Positions 23,905-33,091 of a stretch of 64,000 bases of DNA are shown in pieces. The stretch covers positions 248,001 to 312,000 of the forward strand of contig SVIP01000001.1 in the NCBI GenBank assembly GCA_015069425.1. The letters are read 5' to 3'. Each line of letters opens with the position of its first letter. Positions within the stretch are counted from its first letter, which is position 1. This stretch comes from Clostridiales bacterium (GTDB lineage Bacteria > Bacillota > Clostridia > Christensenellales > Borkfalkiaceae). Under the pieces are notes generated by a model. It was given only the letters and a program-made list of their open reading frames with translations, had not been told where the DNA came from and ran no database searches. A program made the position numbers and the translations under genes.

Positions 23905-25809
23905 CTATAAATTTTCTAATTCATCAAGCCATAATTTTGAAACAGCGTCTGATGGCATTTTATAGCCAGTTCTTGGTGAAAGAGATATTTCTGTTACTTT
24001 TACACCATCGGGCATACAAGAACGCTTAAATTGTTGATTAAAAAATCTTCTAACAAAAGTTTTAAGCCATTTTAATATTGTTTCATCTGTAAATTCTCCC
24101 TTAAAGGTATTAACAGCAGTATAGTAAATCTTTTTAGGAGAAAAGCCCTTTTTAATCATTGAATACAAGAAATAATCGTGTAAAATATACGGACCGACTA
24201 TATCTTCAGTTACTTGTTTAATTTTTTTATCCTCGGACGGAATAAGTTCAGGACTAACTGGAGTATCTAAAATATCAAGTAATACGGCTTTTAGTTTACC
24301 TTTATTAGTGTTAGCGGTATAATTTACCAAGTGTCTAACTAGAGTTTTTGGAACAGAACCGTTAACCGCATACATGCTCATATGGTCACCATTATACGTT
24401 GCCCAACCAAGAGCAAGTTCTGATAAATCCCCCGTACCAATAACCAAGCCATTACACATATTAGCAATGTCCATTAATACTTGGGTGCGCTCTCTAGCTT
24501 GAGCGTTTTCATACGCAGCGTCGTGCAAATTTTCACTATGTCCAATATCTTTAAGGTGACGTTTAACCGATTTTGTTATATCCACCTTTTTAAGAGAAAC
24601 ACCGTAAGATTTAGCAAGTGCAATACTGTTATCTAGAGTTCTTAAACTTGTTCCAAAACACGGCATAGTTATTGCTAGAATATCCTTTAGCGGACGATTA
24701 AGCATTTTCATTGCTTTTACTGCAACTATTAAAGCAAGGGTAGAATCTAGCCCCCCAGAAAGTCCCAAAACAACAGTGTTTGCATTGACGTGTGTGATAC
24801 GTTTTATTAAACCGCTTGCTTGTGCTGTAATTAAAAATTCTTCTTCGCCCTTTTTAATAAACGGAGTTTTATCATAAACTCTGTCACTTGCAAAATCTTC
24901 AATATCTAAAGAAAAACCTACTGTAAAATATTCTTTTTCCTTTATATCAAATTTTTGGTTAAAAATCTTAGAACGATTATAATTTAATATTTCAAGGTCA
25001 ATATCCGCATATATTAGTCCGCTAGTAAAGGGCTGACTTTCGTTTAGAATTTCGCCATTTTCACAAATCATACTATGCCCTGAAAAAACACAGTCGGTTG
25101 TTGATTCACCGTTACCCGCATTAGAATATATATAAGCGCAAACGGCTTTTTCTGAATGGCTTTTTACTAAATTTCTTCTAACTTCACAGCGTCCAGAAAA
25201 TTCAGGACTAGCAGAATGGTTAACAATTATTCTCGCACCGTTCAATGCGTGATATAAAGATGGAGGAACTGCCGTCCATAAATCTTCACAAATTTCCACG
25301 CCAACTTTTAACCAATCATTTTTTCCATCTGCAAAAATAATGTTTCTAGAAAAAGGTATTAAACCTTCACTTTCTATTTCTTTTAAGTTAACGTAAGAAA
25401 TCTTATCGTCCCCACTAGAAAAATACCTTTTTTCATTAAAAGCATCATAATCAGGCAAATAACTTTTAGGTACTATTCCTAATATTACCCCGTCAGAAAT
25501 TGCAACCGAACAATTGTATACAAGTGAGTCTTTTTCAATAGGCGCACCGATAAAAACTAATAAGTTCTTGCCTTTAGTAAAATCTGCAATTTCTATAATT
25601 GCCTTTTTAACGCTTAAAAGCAAAGTCTTTTGATAAAATAAATCTCCAGCCGTATAGCCTGTTAAACAAAGTTCTGGAAAAGATAAAATATGCACAGCAC
25701 ACTCTTTTGCTTTATCTATACCTTTTTTAATTTCGCCTAAATTGTAATTTACGTCCGCAACCTTTATCTCAGGAGTATAAGACGCACATCGAACATAGCC
25801 TAAATTCAT
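23905..25809 (-). CDS. nadE: Glutamine-dependent NAD+ synthetase
   Basis: A two-domain enzyme of 634 residues. The N-terminal nitrilase-type glutaminase (about 1-290) carries the triad Glu in 'FPELCLTGYT', Lys near 'LPDYDAFNEK' and Cys in 'GVEICEDLW'. The C-terminal synthetase carries the PP-loop 'GLSGGLDSTL'. It turns deamido-NAD+ into NAD+ using glutamine and ATP, with ammonia channelled between domains. The track start is 12 codons too early. AAAGGAG lies just before 'MNLGYVRCAS', so the ATG at 25809 is used. It is monocistronic, with its own promoter and terminator. Confidence 0.95.
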   Translation of the reverse strand: MNLGYVRCASYTPEIKVADVNYNLGEIKKGIDKAKECAVHILSFPELCLTGYTAGDLFYQKTLLLSVKKAIIEIADFTKGKNLLVFIGAPIEKDSLVYNCSVAISDGVILGIVPKSYLPDYDAFNEKRYFSSGDDKISYVNLKEIESEGLIPFSRNIIFADGKNDWLKVGVEICEDLWTAVPPSLYHALNGARIIVNHSASPEFSGRCEVRRNLVKSHSEKAVCAYIYSNAGNGESTTDCVFSGHSMICENGEILNESQPFTSGLIYADIDLEILNYNRSKIFNQKFDIKEKEYFTVGFSLDIEDFASDRVYDKTPFIKKGEEEFLITAQASGLIKRITHVNANTVVLGLSGGLDSTLALIVAVKAMKMLNRPLKDILAITMPCFGTSLRTLDNSIALAKSYGVSLKKVDITKSVKRHLKDIGHSENLHDAAYENAQARERTQVLMDIANMCNGLVIGTGDLSELALGWATYNGDHMSMYAVNGSVPKTLVRHLVNYTANTNKGKLKAVLLDILDTPVSPELIPSEDKKIKQVTEDIVGPYILHDYFLYSMIKKGFSPKKIYYTAVNTFKGEFTDETILKWLKTFVRRFFNQQFKRSCMPDGVKVTEISLSPRTGYKMPSDAVSKLWLDELENL

Positions 25810-25852
25810 AAAAAACTCCTTTCTTAGTAATTTTTGAATTTTCAATAATTAT

Positions 25853-25881
25853 ATTTTACATCGATTTTATCAATTTTGCAA
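25853..25881 (-). promoter_or_regulatory. nadE promoter
   Basis: On the minus strand TTGCAA, a 17-bp spacer and TAAAAT lie 43 nt before the chosen nadE start. Confidence 0.65.
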
Positions 25882-25899
25882 TAATTTAACAAACAAAAA

Positions 25900-25935
25900 A
25901 ACGACAAATATGCATTTTTTTGCAAAATTGCCGTT
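25900..25935 (-). terminator. Probable terminator of the galE operon
   Basis: On the minus strand AACGGCAATTTTGCA can pair imperfectly with TGCATATTTGTCGTT and is followed by T7. The stem has mismatches, so confidence is moderate. Confidence 0.55.
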
Positions 25936-25960
25936 TTCGTTATTAGAAATTATAATATTT

Positions 25961-26974
25961 TTATTCGCCGTAACCGTCAGGATTTTTCGTTTGCCAGTTC
26001 ATTGCGTCTCGACACATATCTTCAAGTGTTTTTTCCGCCTTAAATCCTAGAACTTCTTTTGCTAAACTTGGGTCGGCATAACACTCGTCTATATCTCCAG
26101 GACGACGTGGCATAATCTTATATGGTATTGGTTTACCAGTAACCTTTTCAAAGGCTTTAAGCATATCTAAAACACTGTATCCCTGTCCAGTACCAAGGTT
26201 TACAATAAGTAATCCAGGATTTTCAGCAAGTTTATTAACCGCTAAAACGTGACCTTTTGCTAAATCGACAACGTGAATAAAGTCTCTTACCCCCGTACCG
26301 TCATGCGTATCGTAATCGTTACCAAATACCCCAAGATATTCTCTCTTTCCAACCGCTACTTGCGTAATATACGGACAAAGATTATTTGGAATACCTTTTG
26401 GATCTTCGCCTATCAAACCGCTTTCATGCGCTCCTACTGGATTAAAATATCTTAAAATAGCAATATTAAATGACTTGTCAGCAGAATAAAGGTCTTTAAG
26501 TATATATTCGATAAACAATTTTGTGCTTCCATAAGGATTGGAAGTTGAAAGTGGGAAATCTTCTTTAATCGGAACGCTCTTAGGTTTACCGTAAACCGTA
26601 GCAGACGATGAGAAAACTAGGTTTTTAACGTTGTAATCACGCATAGCAAAAGCTAAAACTAAAAGCCCCTCTATGTTGTTTTCGTAATACTCTAAAGGTT
26701 TAGCGCAAGATTCACCAACCGCTTTAAGCCCAGCAAAATTAATAACTGCGTCAATTTTATTTTCAGTAAAAATTTTATCGAGTATTTTTCTATCCCTAAT
26801 ATCACCCTCGTAAAACTTAATTTTTTTGCCTGTAATTTGTTCAACTCTTTTAACAGCCTCGTACTTGCTGTTCATAAAATTGTCAATGCAAACCACACTA
26901 TGCCCCGCATTAAGCAATTCCACGCTTGTATGCGAACCTATATATCCTGCACCACCAGTTACTAAAACGTTCAT
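25961..26974 (-). CDS. galE: UDP-glucose 4-epimerase
   Basis: A 337-residue extended SDR with the NAD motif 'TGGAGYIGSH', the catalytic serine/threonine region 'VFSSSATVYG' and the 'YGSTK' YxxxK pair. The substrate-binding stretch 'LRYFNPVGAHESG' is typical of GalE. It interconverts UDP-glucose and UDP-galactose in the Leloir pathway and supplies UDP-galactose for surface polymers. It is the last gene of the methyltransferase-galT-esterase-galE operon, 14 nt behind the esterase. No galK is present in the window. Confidence 0.95.
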   Translation of the reverse strand: MNVLVTGGAGYIGSHTSVELLNAGHSVVCIDNFMNSKYEAVKRVEQITGKKIKFYEGDIRDRKILDKIFTENKIDAVINFAGLKAVGESCAKPLEYYENNIEGLLVLAFAMRDYNVKNLVFSSSATVYGKPKSVPIKEDFPLSTSNPYGSTKLFIEYILKDLYSADKSFNIAILRYFNPVGAHESGLIGEDPKGIPNNLCPYITQVAVGKREYLGVFGNDYDTHDGTGVRDFIHVVDLAKGHVLAVNKLAENPGLLIVNLGTGQGYSVLDMLKAFEKVTGKPIPYKIMPRRPGDIDECYADPSLAKEVLGFKAEKTLEDMCRDAMNWQTKNPDGYGE

Positions 26975-26988
26975 AGTTTATTACTCCT

Positions 26989-27837
26989 TTATTTATTAAT
27001 TATATTTTCGTATGCCTCAAAAAATCTTTGTCCTAAAATGCGAAGTGATTCTTTGCAAAAATGTATATAATCTCCATTGCCAACTTCTTCATCATTGCTT
27101 TTTAAATCACTTGCTTTAACAAATTCTCCATTACCCATATCCTTAAACAAATCAACTTGTGCTTTATATATGGCGTTTACTTGAGATGAATGATCTTTCG
27201 ACCAATGGTTGCAAAATTCTCCTGATATTATTGGAATTTCCTTGCCAAAATTATCTCTTACTGCGTTAAACACACAAGCAACTTTGTTCTTATAATACTT
27301 ATATTTGCCTTCAGATTTATTCTCTTCAGGGGTAAATCTAATTTCACCATCATCAACTTCGTGTTCACCTTGATGCCATAAAAAAGCAACCACTCTGTTT
27401 TCTTCGTTCATCTTAAGAGCAGAACTAACCATATCCAACATTCTGTTATATAGAATTTCACCTTCACCCCAATGCTTAGCAAAAAAGCCTGTTCCGCCAA
27501 CTGGTGCAAACACTATAAGCAGTTGTCTGTCTTTTTCTAAGTATTTATCTGCGTAAAGTTTAGCAAATTCTAAAGCAAAACATCCACGGTTAAATTCTCC
27601 GTCATATCTTTCAGTTGCCACTTCTATATGTGCCTTTTCATCCGCATCAACGACAACGTATTCATAACCGTCAGGATGTTTTCCCGCACTCCATAAAAAC
27701 TCATTTTTCAACGTTAAAATATCTTCTCTAGGTATCCACGGAACGCTACTTTTCCCTATTCCCGTTCCTTCTGCATTGGATTGCCCTGCTAATATAATTA
27801 TGTCGACCTTTTTCTTATTTGGATTTATTATTATCAA
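26989..27837 (-). CDS. SGNH-type carbohydrate esterase (SASA / CE6-like), cytosolic
   Basis: A 282-residue hydrolase of the sialate O-acetylesterase/CE6 type. Block I with the nucleophilic serine is 'LAGQSNAEG', the oxyanion-hole glycine is in 'APVGGTGF', block III is 'LWHQGEHE', and a C-terminal Asp/His pair lies in 'GDYIHFCKE'. Members remove acetyl groups from sugars such as acetylated xylose or sialic acid. No signal peptide is present, so it should act on imported mono- or oligosaccharides. It sits between galT and galE with 12-14 nt gaps, so it may deacetylate a galactose-containing substrate before Leloir metabolism. That substrate is inference. Confidence 0.85.
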   Translation of the reverse strand: MIIINPNKKKVDIIILAGQSNAEGTGIGKSSVPWIPREDILTLKNEFLWSAGKHPDGYEYVVVDADEKAHIEVATERYDGEFNRGCFALEFAKLYADKYLEKDRQLLIVFAPVGGTGFFAKHWGEGEILYNRMLDMVSSALKMNEENRVVAFLWHQGEHEVDDGEIRFTPEENKSEGKYKYYKNKVACVFNAVRDNFGKEIPIISGEFCNHWSKDHSSQVNAIYKAQVDLFKDMGNGEFVKASDLKSNDEEVGNGDYIHFCKESLRILGQRFFEAYENIINK

Positions 27838-27849
27838 TTTCTTTACTCC

Positions 27850-29385
27850 CTATTTAATATTTAAACTATTTAGGAACCTAACAAAACCTTGTTCCCCGTT
27901 ATCATCAGGCTTAAATACAGCGGTATTTAAAAGTATGTTTTTACAAGTTACGTTTACTTTTTCTTCCACGCGTTTTTGTGCGTCCTCAATATCTTTAGAT
28001 AAACCGCCTTGCATTAATTCTTTTATCATATCTCTATGTGCGAATAAATAATTTTCCTTATTGAAAATAGCCTTTTCATCGTACGGAACTTGACCACAAA
28101 GAATTTCAGCAATCATATAAAGTTGTTTTTTGAGTCTACCTGGTAATATAAATAATCCCATAGCCTCTATTAAGCCGATACCCTCTTTTTTAATGTTATG
28201 ATACTCTGGGTGAGCGTGGAATATCCCATCTGGATATTCTTCGCTAGTTCTATTGTTTCTAAGTATCATATCTATTATATAAGTATTTTTAACTTTTCTA
28301 CAAACGGGTGATAAGGAGTTGTGTTTTACGTCCAACGTCTTTGCAAATATATCGCATTTTTCGTCAGTATAAACTTCCCAAGCCTTTATAATATCAGTAG
28401 CAAACAAACGGATTGATTCTCTGTCTTCGCTTTCCAATCTAACGACACTGTTGTACCAGTCAACAATACCCACTTTTACCGTAGGATATTTTTCGCTGTT
28501 AAAATACTTCTTAACAGGTGCTTTATGCATAGGCATTAAATGTTCACCGCCTTGGAAATGTTCATGATTTAAAATTGAACCGCCAATTATAGGCAATGCT
28601 GCATTTGAACCTATCATATAGTTGGGGAAAAAGTCCACAAAATCCAAAACTTTACAAACAGTATCTTCTGCAATGTGCATTGGAGCGTGTTTATTTGATA
28701 TGGCAATCATGTGTTCGTTATAATAAGCGTAAGGCGAATACTGAACAAACCAATCTTCTCCGCCTAATTTTAATGAAATCGTGCGAATATTTTCACGTGC
28801 AGGGTGAGTAAGAGTCCCTGCAAATCCCTCGTTTTCTTTACACAATAAACAAGCAGGATATTTGGCTTTTTTAGGTGCGGTCAAAAGTTTTGCAATTTCC
28901 TTGTTGTCCTTTTCTGGTTTACTTAAATTAACGGTAATTTCTAAAAATTTGTCGCCGTCGGGATATTCCCACTTAAGATTTCTTTCTATTGCCGTTTTTT
29001 GAACGTAGTTATTCTTTACAGAGAGATTATAAAAGTATTCGCAAGCCTTTTCAATACCCTCTTTTTCTTTAATTCTATAAAAAGTTTCATTAACCTTTGA
29101 CGGAAGTGGTGATAGCAATCCAAAAATATAAGTGCTGTAAAGATTTTCTTTTCCCTCTTCAACAAGGTTATTTTCTAACGCAAATTTTTCTAGATCACAT
29201 ACTATTTGATCGGGAACAGTAAGGTTGTCAATAAAGGATAAATCTATCGTTTCTTCATTTGGCTCGTCTAAATTAAATTCCCTAAGCAATAAATTGCGGA
29301 AATAAATTTCATCACGCACCTCTAAATGCAAAAACTTTTCCGCATATCTTAAAAGTTGTTCAACTAAAATTTTACCGTTAACCAT
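27850..29385 (-). CDS. galT: UDP-glucose-hexose-1-phosphate uridylyltransferase, class 2 (Firmicutes type)
   Basis: A 511-residue class 2 GalT, typical of low-GC Gram-positives and unlike the ~350-residue E. coli type. The catalytic-histidine region is 'ILNHEHFQGGEHLMPMHKA', with a further 'FHAHPEYHN' later. It exchanges UMP between UDP-glucose and galactose-1-phosphate. The track ORF starts 42 codons too early, inside the upstream methyltransferase. AAAGGAG directly precedes 'MVNGKILVEQ', so the ATG at 29385 is chosen. That gives an 8-nt overlap with the methyltransferase stop and suggests translational coupling. Confidence 0.94.
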   Translation of the reverse strand: MVNGKILVEQLLRYAEKFLHLEVRDEIYFRNLLLREFNLDEPNEETIDLSFIDNLTVPDQIVCDLEKFALENNLVEEGKENLYSTYIFGLLSPLPSKVNETFYRIKEKEGIEKACEYFYNLSVKNNYVQKTAIERNLKWEYPDGDKFLEITVNLSKPEKDNKEIAKLLTAPKKAKYPACLLCKENEGFAGTLTHPARENIRTISLKLGGEDWFVQYSPYAYYNEHMIAISNKHAPMHIAEDTVCKVLDFVDFFPNYMIGSNAALPIIGGSILNHEHFQGGEHLMPMHKAPVKKYFNSEKYPTVKVGIVDWYNSVVRLESEDRESIRLFATDIIKAWEVYTDEKCDIFAKTLDVKHNSLSPVCRKVKNTYIIDMILRNNRTSEEYPDGIFHAHPEYHNIKKEGIGLIEAMGLFILPGRLKKQLYMIAEILCGQVPYDEKAIFNKENYLFAHRDMIKELMQGGLSKDIEDAQKRVEEKVNVTCKNILLNTAVFKPDDNGEQGFVRFLNSLNIK

Positions 29386-30538
29386 TTTTCTCTCCTTTTT
29401 TGCCGTAATAATAATAAAATTTGCACTCTTTGTTCGAATTGTAAAGTTTTCTTTCTCTATCACACTTTTTGCCGAAATGTTTTTCAAAATTATTAGCACT
29501 CGTAATAACAAAAGCCGACCAACCGTCTAATTTTGCATACGCTTTGCCAAAAGATTTATAACACTCTTCCGCCTCTTTTTTGTCGTACACACGCTCTCCG
29601 TAAGGTGGATTAGTGACGATAGTCCCATTTTTATAATCTGAAACAAAATTTTTAACGTCTTTTACTTCAAATCTAATCTTGTCTTTAAGTCCCGCTCTCT
29701 CTGCGTGCCTTTTAGCAAGAGCAATAGCTTTCGGGTCAATATCAGATGCATAAAACTCAATATTTCTACCCCTATTTTCCCTATCTTTTGCTTCTGTAAA
29801 AGCCATATCGAATAACTTTTGGTCGAAATTTTTCCAGTCGTTAAAAGCAAATCTTCGTCCTATTCCGCCTGCAATATCGAGCGCTATTTTCGCACCTTCT
29901 ATCGCTATCGTTCCAGAACCGCAAAAGGGATCTGCAAAAGGTCTATCTTTATAAAAATCACTAAGTAACAATAAAGACGAGGCTAATGTTTCCTTAATAG
30001 GTGCAATTCCAACCAAATCACGATAGCCACGCTTATGCAACCCAACACCACTGGTGTTAAGATACAAAGATACAGTGTCTTTAAAAATTGAAAACTCCAC
30101 TTGGTACTGCGCTCCGTTCTCTAAAAGACGATTTATTTTATAGTGTCCACACAGTCTATCGGCAATGGCTTTTTTAATTATCGATTGACAAGACGAAATT
30201 GCAAAAAGTTTACTCTTAACACACTTTCCATTAACTGTAATTTTTGCATTTTCGGGGAAAAACTCTTCTAGTTTTAAACTTTTCACGCCCTCAAAAAGTT
30301 CATCAAAAGTTGTTGCAATAAACTCTGAAAGTTTAATATATACCCTATCAATTGAACGCATAAAAATATTACACCTTGCAACGGCAAGCATATCGCCGTT
30401 AAAAGTTAGCGTCCCGTTAAGGGCGGGTGCGTCGTCATAACCTAAACGCTTTAATTCACTTTTTACAACCTTTTCTACCCCCGACGCACAAGTGACTGTT
30501 ATGGGAAAAGAATCAGGCAAACATCTAATTTTCTCCAT
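29378..30538 (-). CDS. THUMP-domain 23S rRNA (guanine-N2)-methyltransferase, RlmL/K-like
   Basis: A 386-residue protein. An N-terminal THUMP RNA-binding domain (about 1-160, 'VTCASGVEKVVKSELKRLGY') precedes a class I SAM methyltransferase with motif 'ADPFCGSGTIAIEGA' and the catalytic 'NPPYGERV'. It resembles the N-terminal half of RlmL and the YcbL/YpsC group, which modify 23S rRNA G2445. The track start lies 35 codons upstream, where the sequence is only AT-rich and contains the promoter. The ATG before 'EKIRCLPDSF' is better. The -10 box ends 7 nt before it with no SD, so the mRNA may be leaderless. First gene of the galT-galE operon. Confidence 0.9.
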   Translation of the reverse strand: MEKIRCLPDSFPITVTCASGVEKVVKSELKRLGYDDAPALNGTLTFNGDMLAVARCNIFMRSIDRVYIKLSEFIATTFDELFEGVKSLKLEEFFPENAKITVNGKCVKSKLFAISSCQSIIKKAIADRLCGHYKINRLLENGAQYQVEFSIFKDTVSLYLNTSGVGLHKRGYRDLVGIAPIKETLASSLLLLSDFYKDRPFADPFCGSGTIAIEGAKIALDIAGGIGRRFAFNDWKNFDQKLFDMAFTEAKDRENRGRNIEFYASDIDPKAIALAKRHAERAGLKDKIRFEVKDVKNFVSDYKNGTIVTNPPYGERVYDKKEAEECYKSFGKAYAKLDGWSAFVITSANNFEKHFGKKCDRERKLYNSNKECKFYYYYGKKGEKNG

Positions 30539-30545
30539 TATCTTA

Positions 30546-30574
30546 ATTTTAAACAAAATCTTGGTTTTTTGCAA
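30546..30574 (-). promoter_or_regulatory. Promoter of the methyltransferase-gal operon, apparently leaderless
   Basis: On the minus strand TTGCAA, a 17-bp spacer and TAAAAT end 7 nt before the ATG at 30538. No SD lies between them. Confidence 0.65.
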
Positions 30575-30728
30575 GCATTTTACTAAGAATTTTTTATACA
30601 AAACGATATTTATTATCACTATTTTATATATATTCAAAAACAAAGCTTTATAAGTTAAAATTATACCTATTATAACTATAAAATGTTTGCAAAAAAAACT
30701 TATTTTATTAATAACTTTTTTATGCTAA

Positions 30729-30757
30729 TTGACAAAATCGTTTATATTTGTTAAAAT
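30729..30757 (+). promoter_or_regulatory. Promoter of the NusG-II/Gx/Rnf operon
   Basis: TTGACA, a 17-bp spacer and TAAAAT. The track's TTG start at 30729 is the first three bases of this -35 box and cannot be translated. The rest of the 30539-30782 gap is AT-rich with no other feature seen. Confidence 0.8.
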
Positions 30758-30782
30758 ATATTATAAGTGGGAGTGTTGGGTT

Positions 30783-31262
30783 TTGAAAGAAAAAATAGTG
30801 GAAAAAATACGAAACAGAAAGCCGTTTGAAAAGGCTGATATCATCATATATAGTGTATGTTTATTATTAATCGTATCTTTGTTTATACTTGTTCCACTTT
30901 CAAAGAACAGCCAAGAAAACACTGGCTTTAAAATAAGCGTTGACGGAGAGATTGCTGTCATTTTGGAATTCGATAAAGAAATCGTTGTTGAGTCTGATTA
31001 TAGCGATTTGGTGTCGGTTGAAAAAAAACAAGATTTATACCAAGTTAAAATACTAACTAAAGATAAAAACGGATATAATCTAATTGAGTTTGACTTAAAG
31101 GAAAAAACCGCTAAAGTAATAGAAAGTAACTGTTCTAGTTCCAAAGATTGCGTGCATTTCCCCAAAATTAAGACAAGCGGAACTATTTATTGTGCGCCAC
31201 ACAAACTTAAAATTTCCCCGCTGAAAGAAGAATTTAAATCCCCTGTCGTTGGTGAAATATGA
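30783..31262 (+). CDS. NusG domain II-containing membrane protein of the Rnf locus
   Basis: A 159-residue protein with a short basic N-terminus, one transmembrane helix (about 20-42) and an extracytoplasmic NusG-II-like beta domain ending in the paired-cysteine pattern 'CSSSKDCVHFPKI' and 'GTIYCAPHKLKI'. Proteins like this regularly precede rnf operons in Clostridia; their exact role is not established. The start is set at TTG 30783, about 9 nt after GTGGGAG, because the track start lies in the promoter. Its stop overlaps the next start (ATGA), so the two are coupled. Confidence 0.85.
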   Translation: MKEKIVEKIRNRKPFEKADIIIYSVCLLLIVSLFILVPLSKNSQENTGFKISVDGEIAVILEFDKEIVVESDYSDLVSVEKKQDLYQVKILTKDKNGYNLIEFDLKEKTAKVIESNCSSSKDCVHFPKIKTSGTIYCAPHKLKISPLKEEFKSPVVGEI

Positions 31263-31771
31263 GAAAAACAAAGATTTTAAAAGTTTGTCTTGCGGGAGTG
31301 TTTGCAACTTTAGCAACGCTAACTTTCATGTTAGAAAACTTGTTTCCACCAATAATTTTACCCGGGGCAAGAATGGGGCTTTCACACGTCTTTATTCTTT
31401 TATCGGTATTACTTCTAGGTCCGTGGCATGGAATTTGCGTTCTTTTAATTAAAACGCTAGTTGGAAGTCTGTTCTCTGGAAACCTTTCTGCTATTATGTA
31501 TTCAATCCCGTCGGGGCTAATATCTTTGGCAATAGAAATCATATTCATATATTACGCTAAAAAAACAAGCCTATTATCAATAAGTGTTTTTGGGGCAGTA
31601 TTAAACATAATTATTCAAACCGCCATCTTTTGTCTAGTCACGAACACTTTGGAATTTTTAGTTTTTATACCGTATTTAACCATTATAAGCGCAGTTTCGG
31701 GCTTACTTGTTGGTTTTATTTTATATTTAATTATGAAAAAACTCCCAGAAAAATATTTAACGGGCGTTTAA
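31259..31771 (+). CDS. Gx transporter family membrane protein (HepI-like)
   Basis: A 170-residue integral membrane protein of about five helices. The pattern 'LFPPIILPGARMGLSHVFIL' and 'LLLGPWHGICVLLIKTLVGS' is typical of the Gx transporter family, often mis-named heptaprenyl diphosphate synthase component I. Distant similarity to ECF S components suggests small-molecule transport. In Clostridia it regularly accompanies NusG-II proteins and Rnf genes, perhaps supplying a flavin- or quinone-related compound, but that is a guess. It overlaps the preceding gene by 4 nt and is followed 15 nt later by rnfC. Confidence 0.85.
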   Translation: MRKTKILKVCLAGVFATLATLTFMLENLFPPIILPGARMGLSHVFILLSVLLLGPWHGICVLLIKTLVGSLFSGNLSAIMYSIPSGLISLAIEIIFIYYAKKTSLLSISVFGAVLNIIIQTAIFCLVTNTLEFLVFIPYLTIISAVSGLLVGFILYLIMKKLPEKYLTGV

Positions 31772-31786
31772 CAAAAGGAGAATAAA

Positions 31787-33091
31787 TTGAGTATTAGAAA
31801 AGGAAAACGTTATCGGTACGGAATTCACGTGCCGGACATGAAAGATTTGTGTGCAGAAAATCCAATCATAAAGATGCCTGCGCCCAAAAAAGTATACATT
31901 AGCATGAATCAGCACATCGGTGCACCTGCTATCCCGATAGTAAACGTTGGCGATAAAGTCACCAAAAGACAACTTATCGGTAAAGAAAGCGGTGTGATTT
32001 CCGCAAACGTGTTCTCTTCGGTTTGCGGAACGGTTACCGCTATTGAGGATATCGTTACAGCAAGCGGAATCAAGATGAAACACGTCGTAATTGAAAACGA
32101 TGGTAGAGATGAAGAAATTTTCTTTGACAACATTGAAAACTTTGAGCCTAAAACCATAATCGAGCGTATTCGTCTTGCAGGTATAGTTGGTCTTGGCGGA
32201 GCAGGTTTCCCCACTGCGGTTAAACTTTCGCCCTCAACCAAACTCGACACGCTTATTATAAACGGAGCAGAGTGCGAGCCATACCTTAACTGTGACTACC
32301 GCTTAATGATTGAAAATACCGAAGATATTTATAGGGGCGCAAAATATTGTGCCTTAGCACTTGGTATAAAGAAAATAGTTATAGGTATTGAGGCAAATAA
32401 ACCAAAGGCAATCGAGGCATTTTCTAAATATGACGACTTAGACGTCGTTATACTTAAAAAGCAATACCCTATGGGCAGTGAAAAACACTTGATTTATTGC
32501 ACCACTGGCAGAAAAGTTCCGATAGGCAAGATGCCGTTTGACGTTGGTTGTTGCGTTCAAAACATAAAGACGGTTATTGCAATCAAACACGCAATTGAAG
32601 ACAACAAAGCCTTATCTTCAACCGTGCTTACAGTTAGTGGTAACGGAATTAAAGAACCCAAAAACTTGCGTATTCAAATAGGAACACCATTAGAAGATAT
32701 AATTGAATTTTGCGGTGGACTTGTAGGCGAAACTGTTAAAATTATTGCAGGTGGACCGATGATGGGCAAAGGTATGATTGGTATTAATTCTTATACAAGA
32801 AAAACCAATTCTGGATATTTATTTTTAACAAGTGAAGAAACTTGCTTAAAAGAGCCCACAAACTGTATTAACTGCGGTGTATGTGCAAAAAATTGTCCTA
32901 TGCGTCTTATGCCAATGTATATTGAAAGTTACGCACTTAGCGGAGATTTCGCTAATGCGGAAAAATACGGTGCTATGAACTGCATTGAGTGCGGTTCGTG
33001 TGCATTTAACTGTCCCGCTAAGCGTTCACTCGTTCAAAGTATATCTATGGCAAAATCTAAAATAAAGGAGATGAAACAAAATGGCAGATAA
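31787..33091 (+). CDS. rnfC: Rnf electron transport complex subunit C
   Basis: A 434-residue peripheral subunit of the ion-translocating ferredoxin:NAD+ oxidoreductase. It has the N-terminal RnfC barrel ('KKVYISMNQHIGAPAIP'), the NADH/FMN-binding glycine-rich region 'GIVGLGGAGFPTAVKL' and two 4Fe-4S clusters at the end ('CINCGVCAKNCPM', 'CIECGSCAFNCP'). Translation starts at TTG 31787, 6 nt after AAAGGAG. It transfers electrons between ferredoxin-linked subunits and NAD+, while the membrane subunits pump Na+ or H+. Its end overlaps rnfD by 11 nt. Confidence 0.95.
   Translation: MSIRKGKRYRYGIHVPDMKDLCAENPIIKMPAPKKVYISMNQHIGAPAIPIVNVGDKVTKRQLIGKESGVISANVFSSVCGTVTAIEDIVTASGIKMKHVVIENDGRDEEIFFDNIENFEPKTIIERIRLAGIVGLGGAGFPTAVKLSPSTKLDTLIINGAECEPYLNCDYRLMIENTEDIYRGAKYCALALGIKKIVIGIEANKPKAIEAFSKYDDLDVVILKKQYPMGSEKHLIYCTTGRKVPIGKMPFDVGCCVQNIKTVIAIKHAIEDNKALSSTVLTVSGNGIKEPKNLRIQIGTPLEDIIEFCGGLVGETVKIIAGGPMMGKGMIGINSYTRKTNSGYLFLTSEETCLKEPTNCINCGVCAKNCPMRLMPMYIESYALSGDFANAEKYGAMNCIECGSCAFNCPAKRSLVQSISMAKSKIKEMKQNGR

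Noticed and set aside
30729-30782. Upstream TTG start of the NusG-II gene at 30729
   Set aside because: The codon is part of the TTGACA -35 box of the operon's own promoter; TTG 30783 follows an SD.
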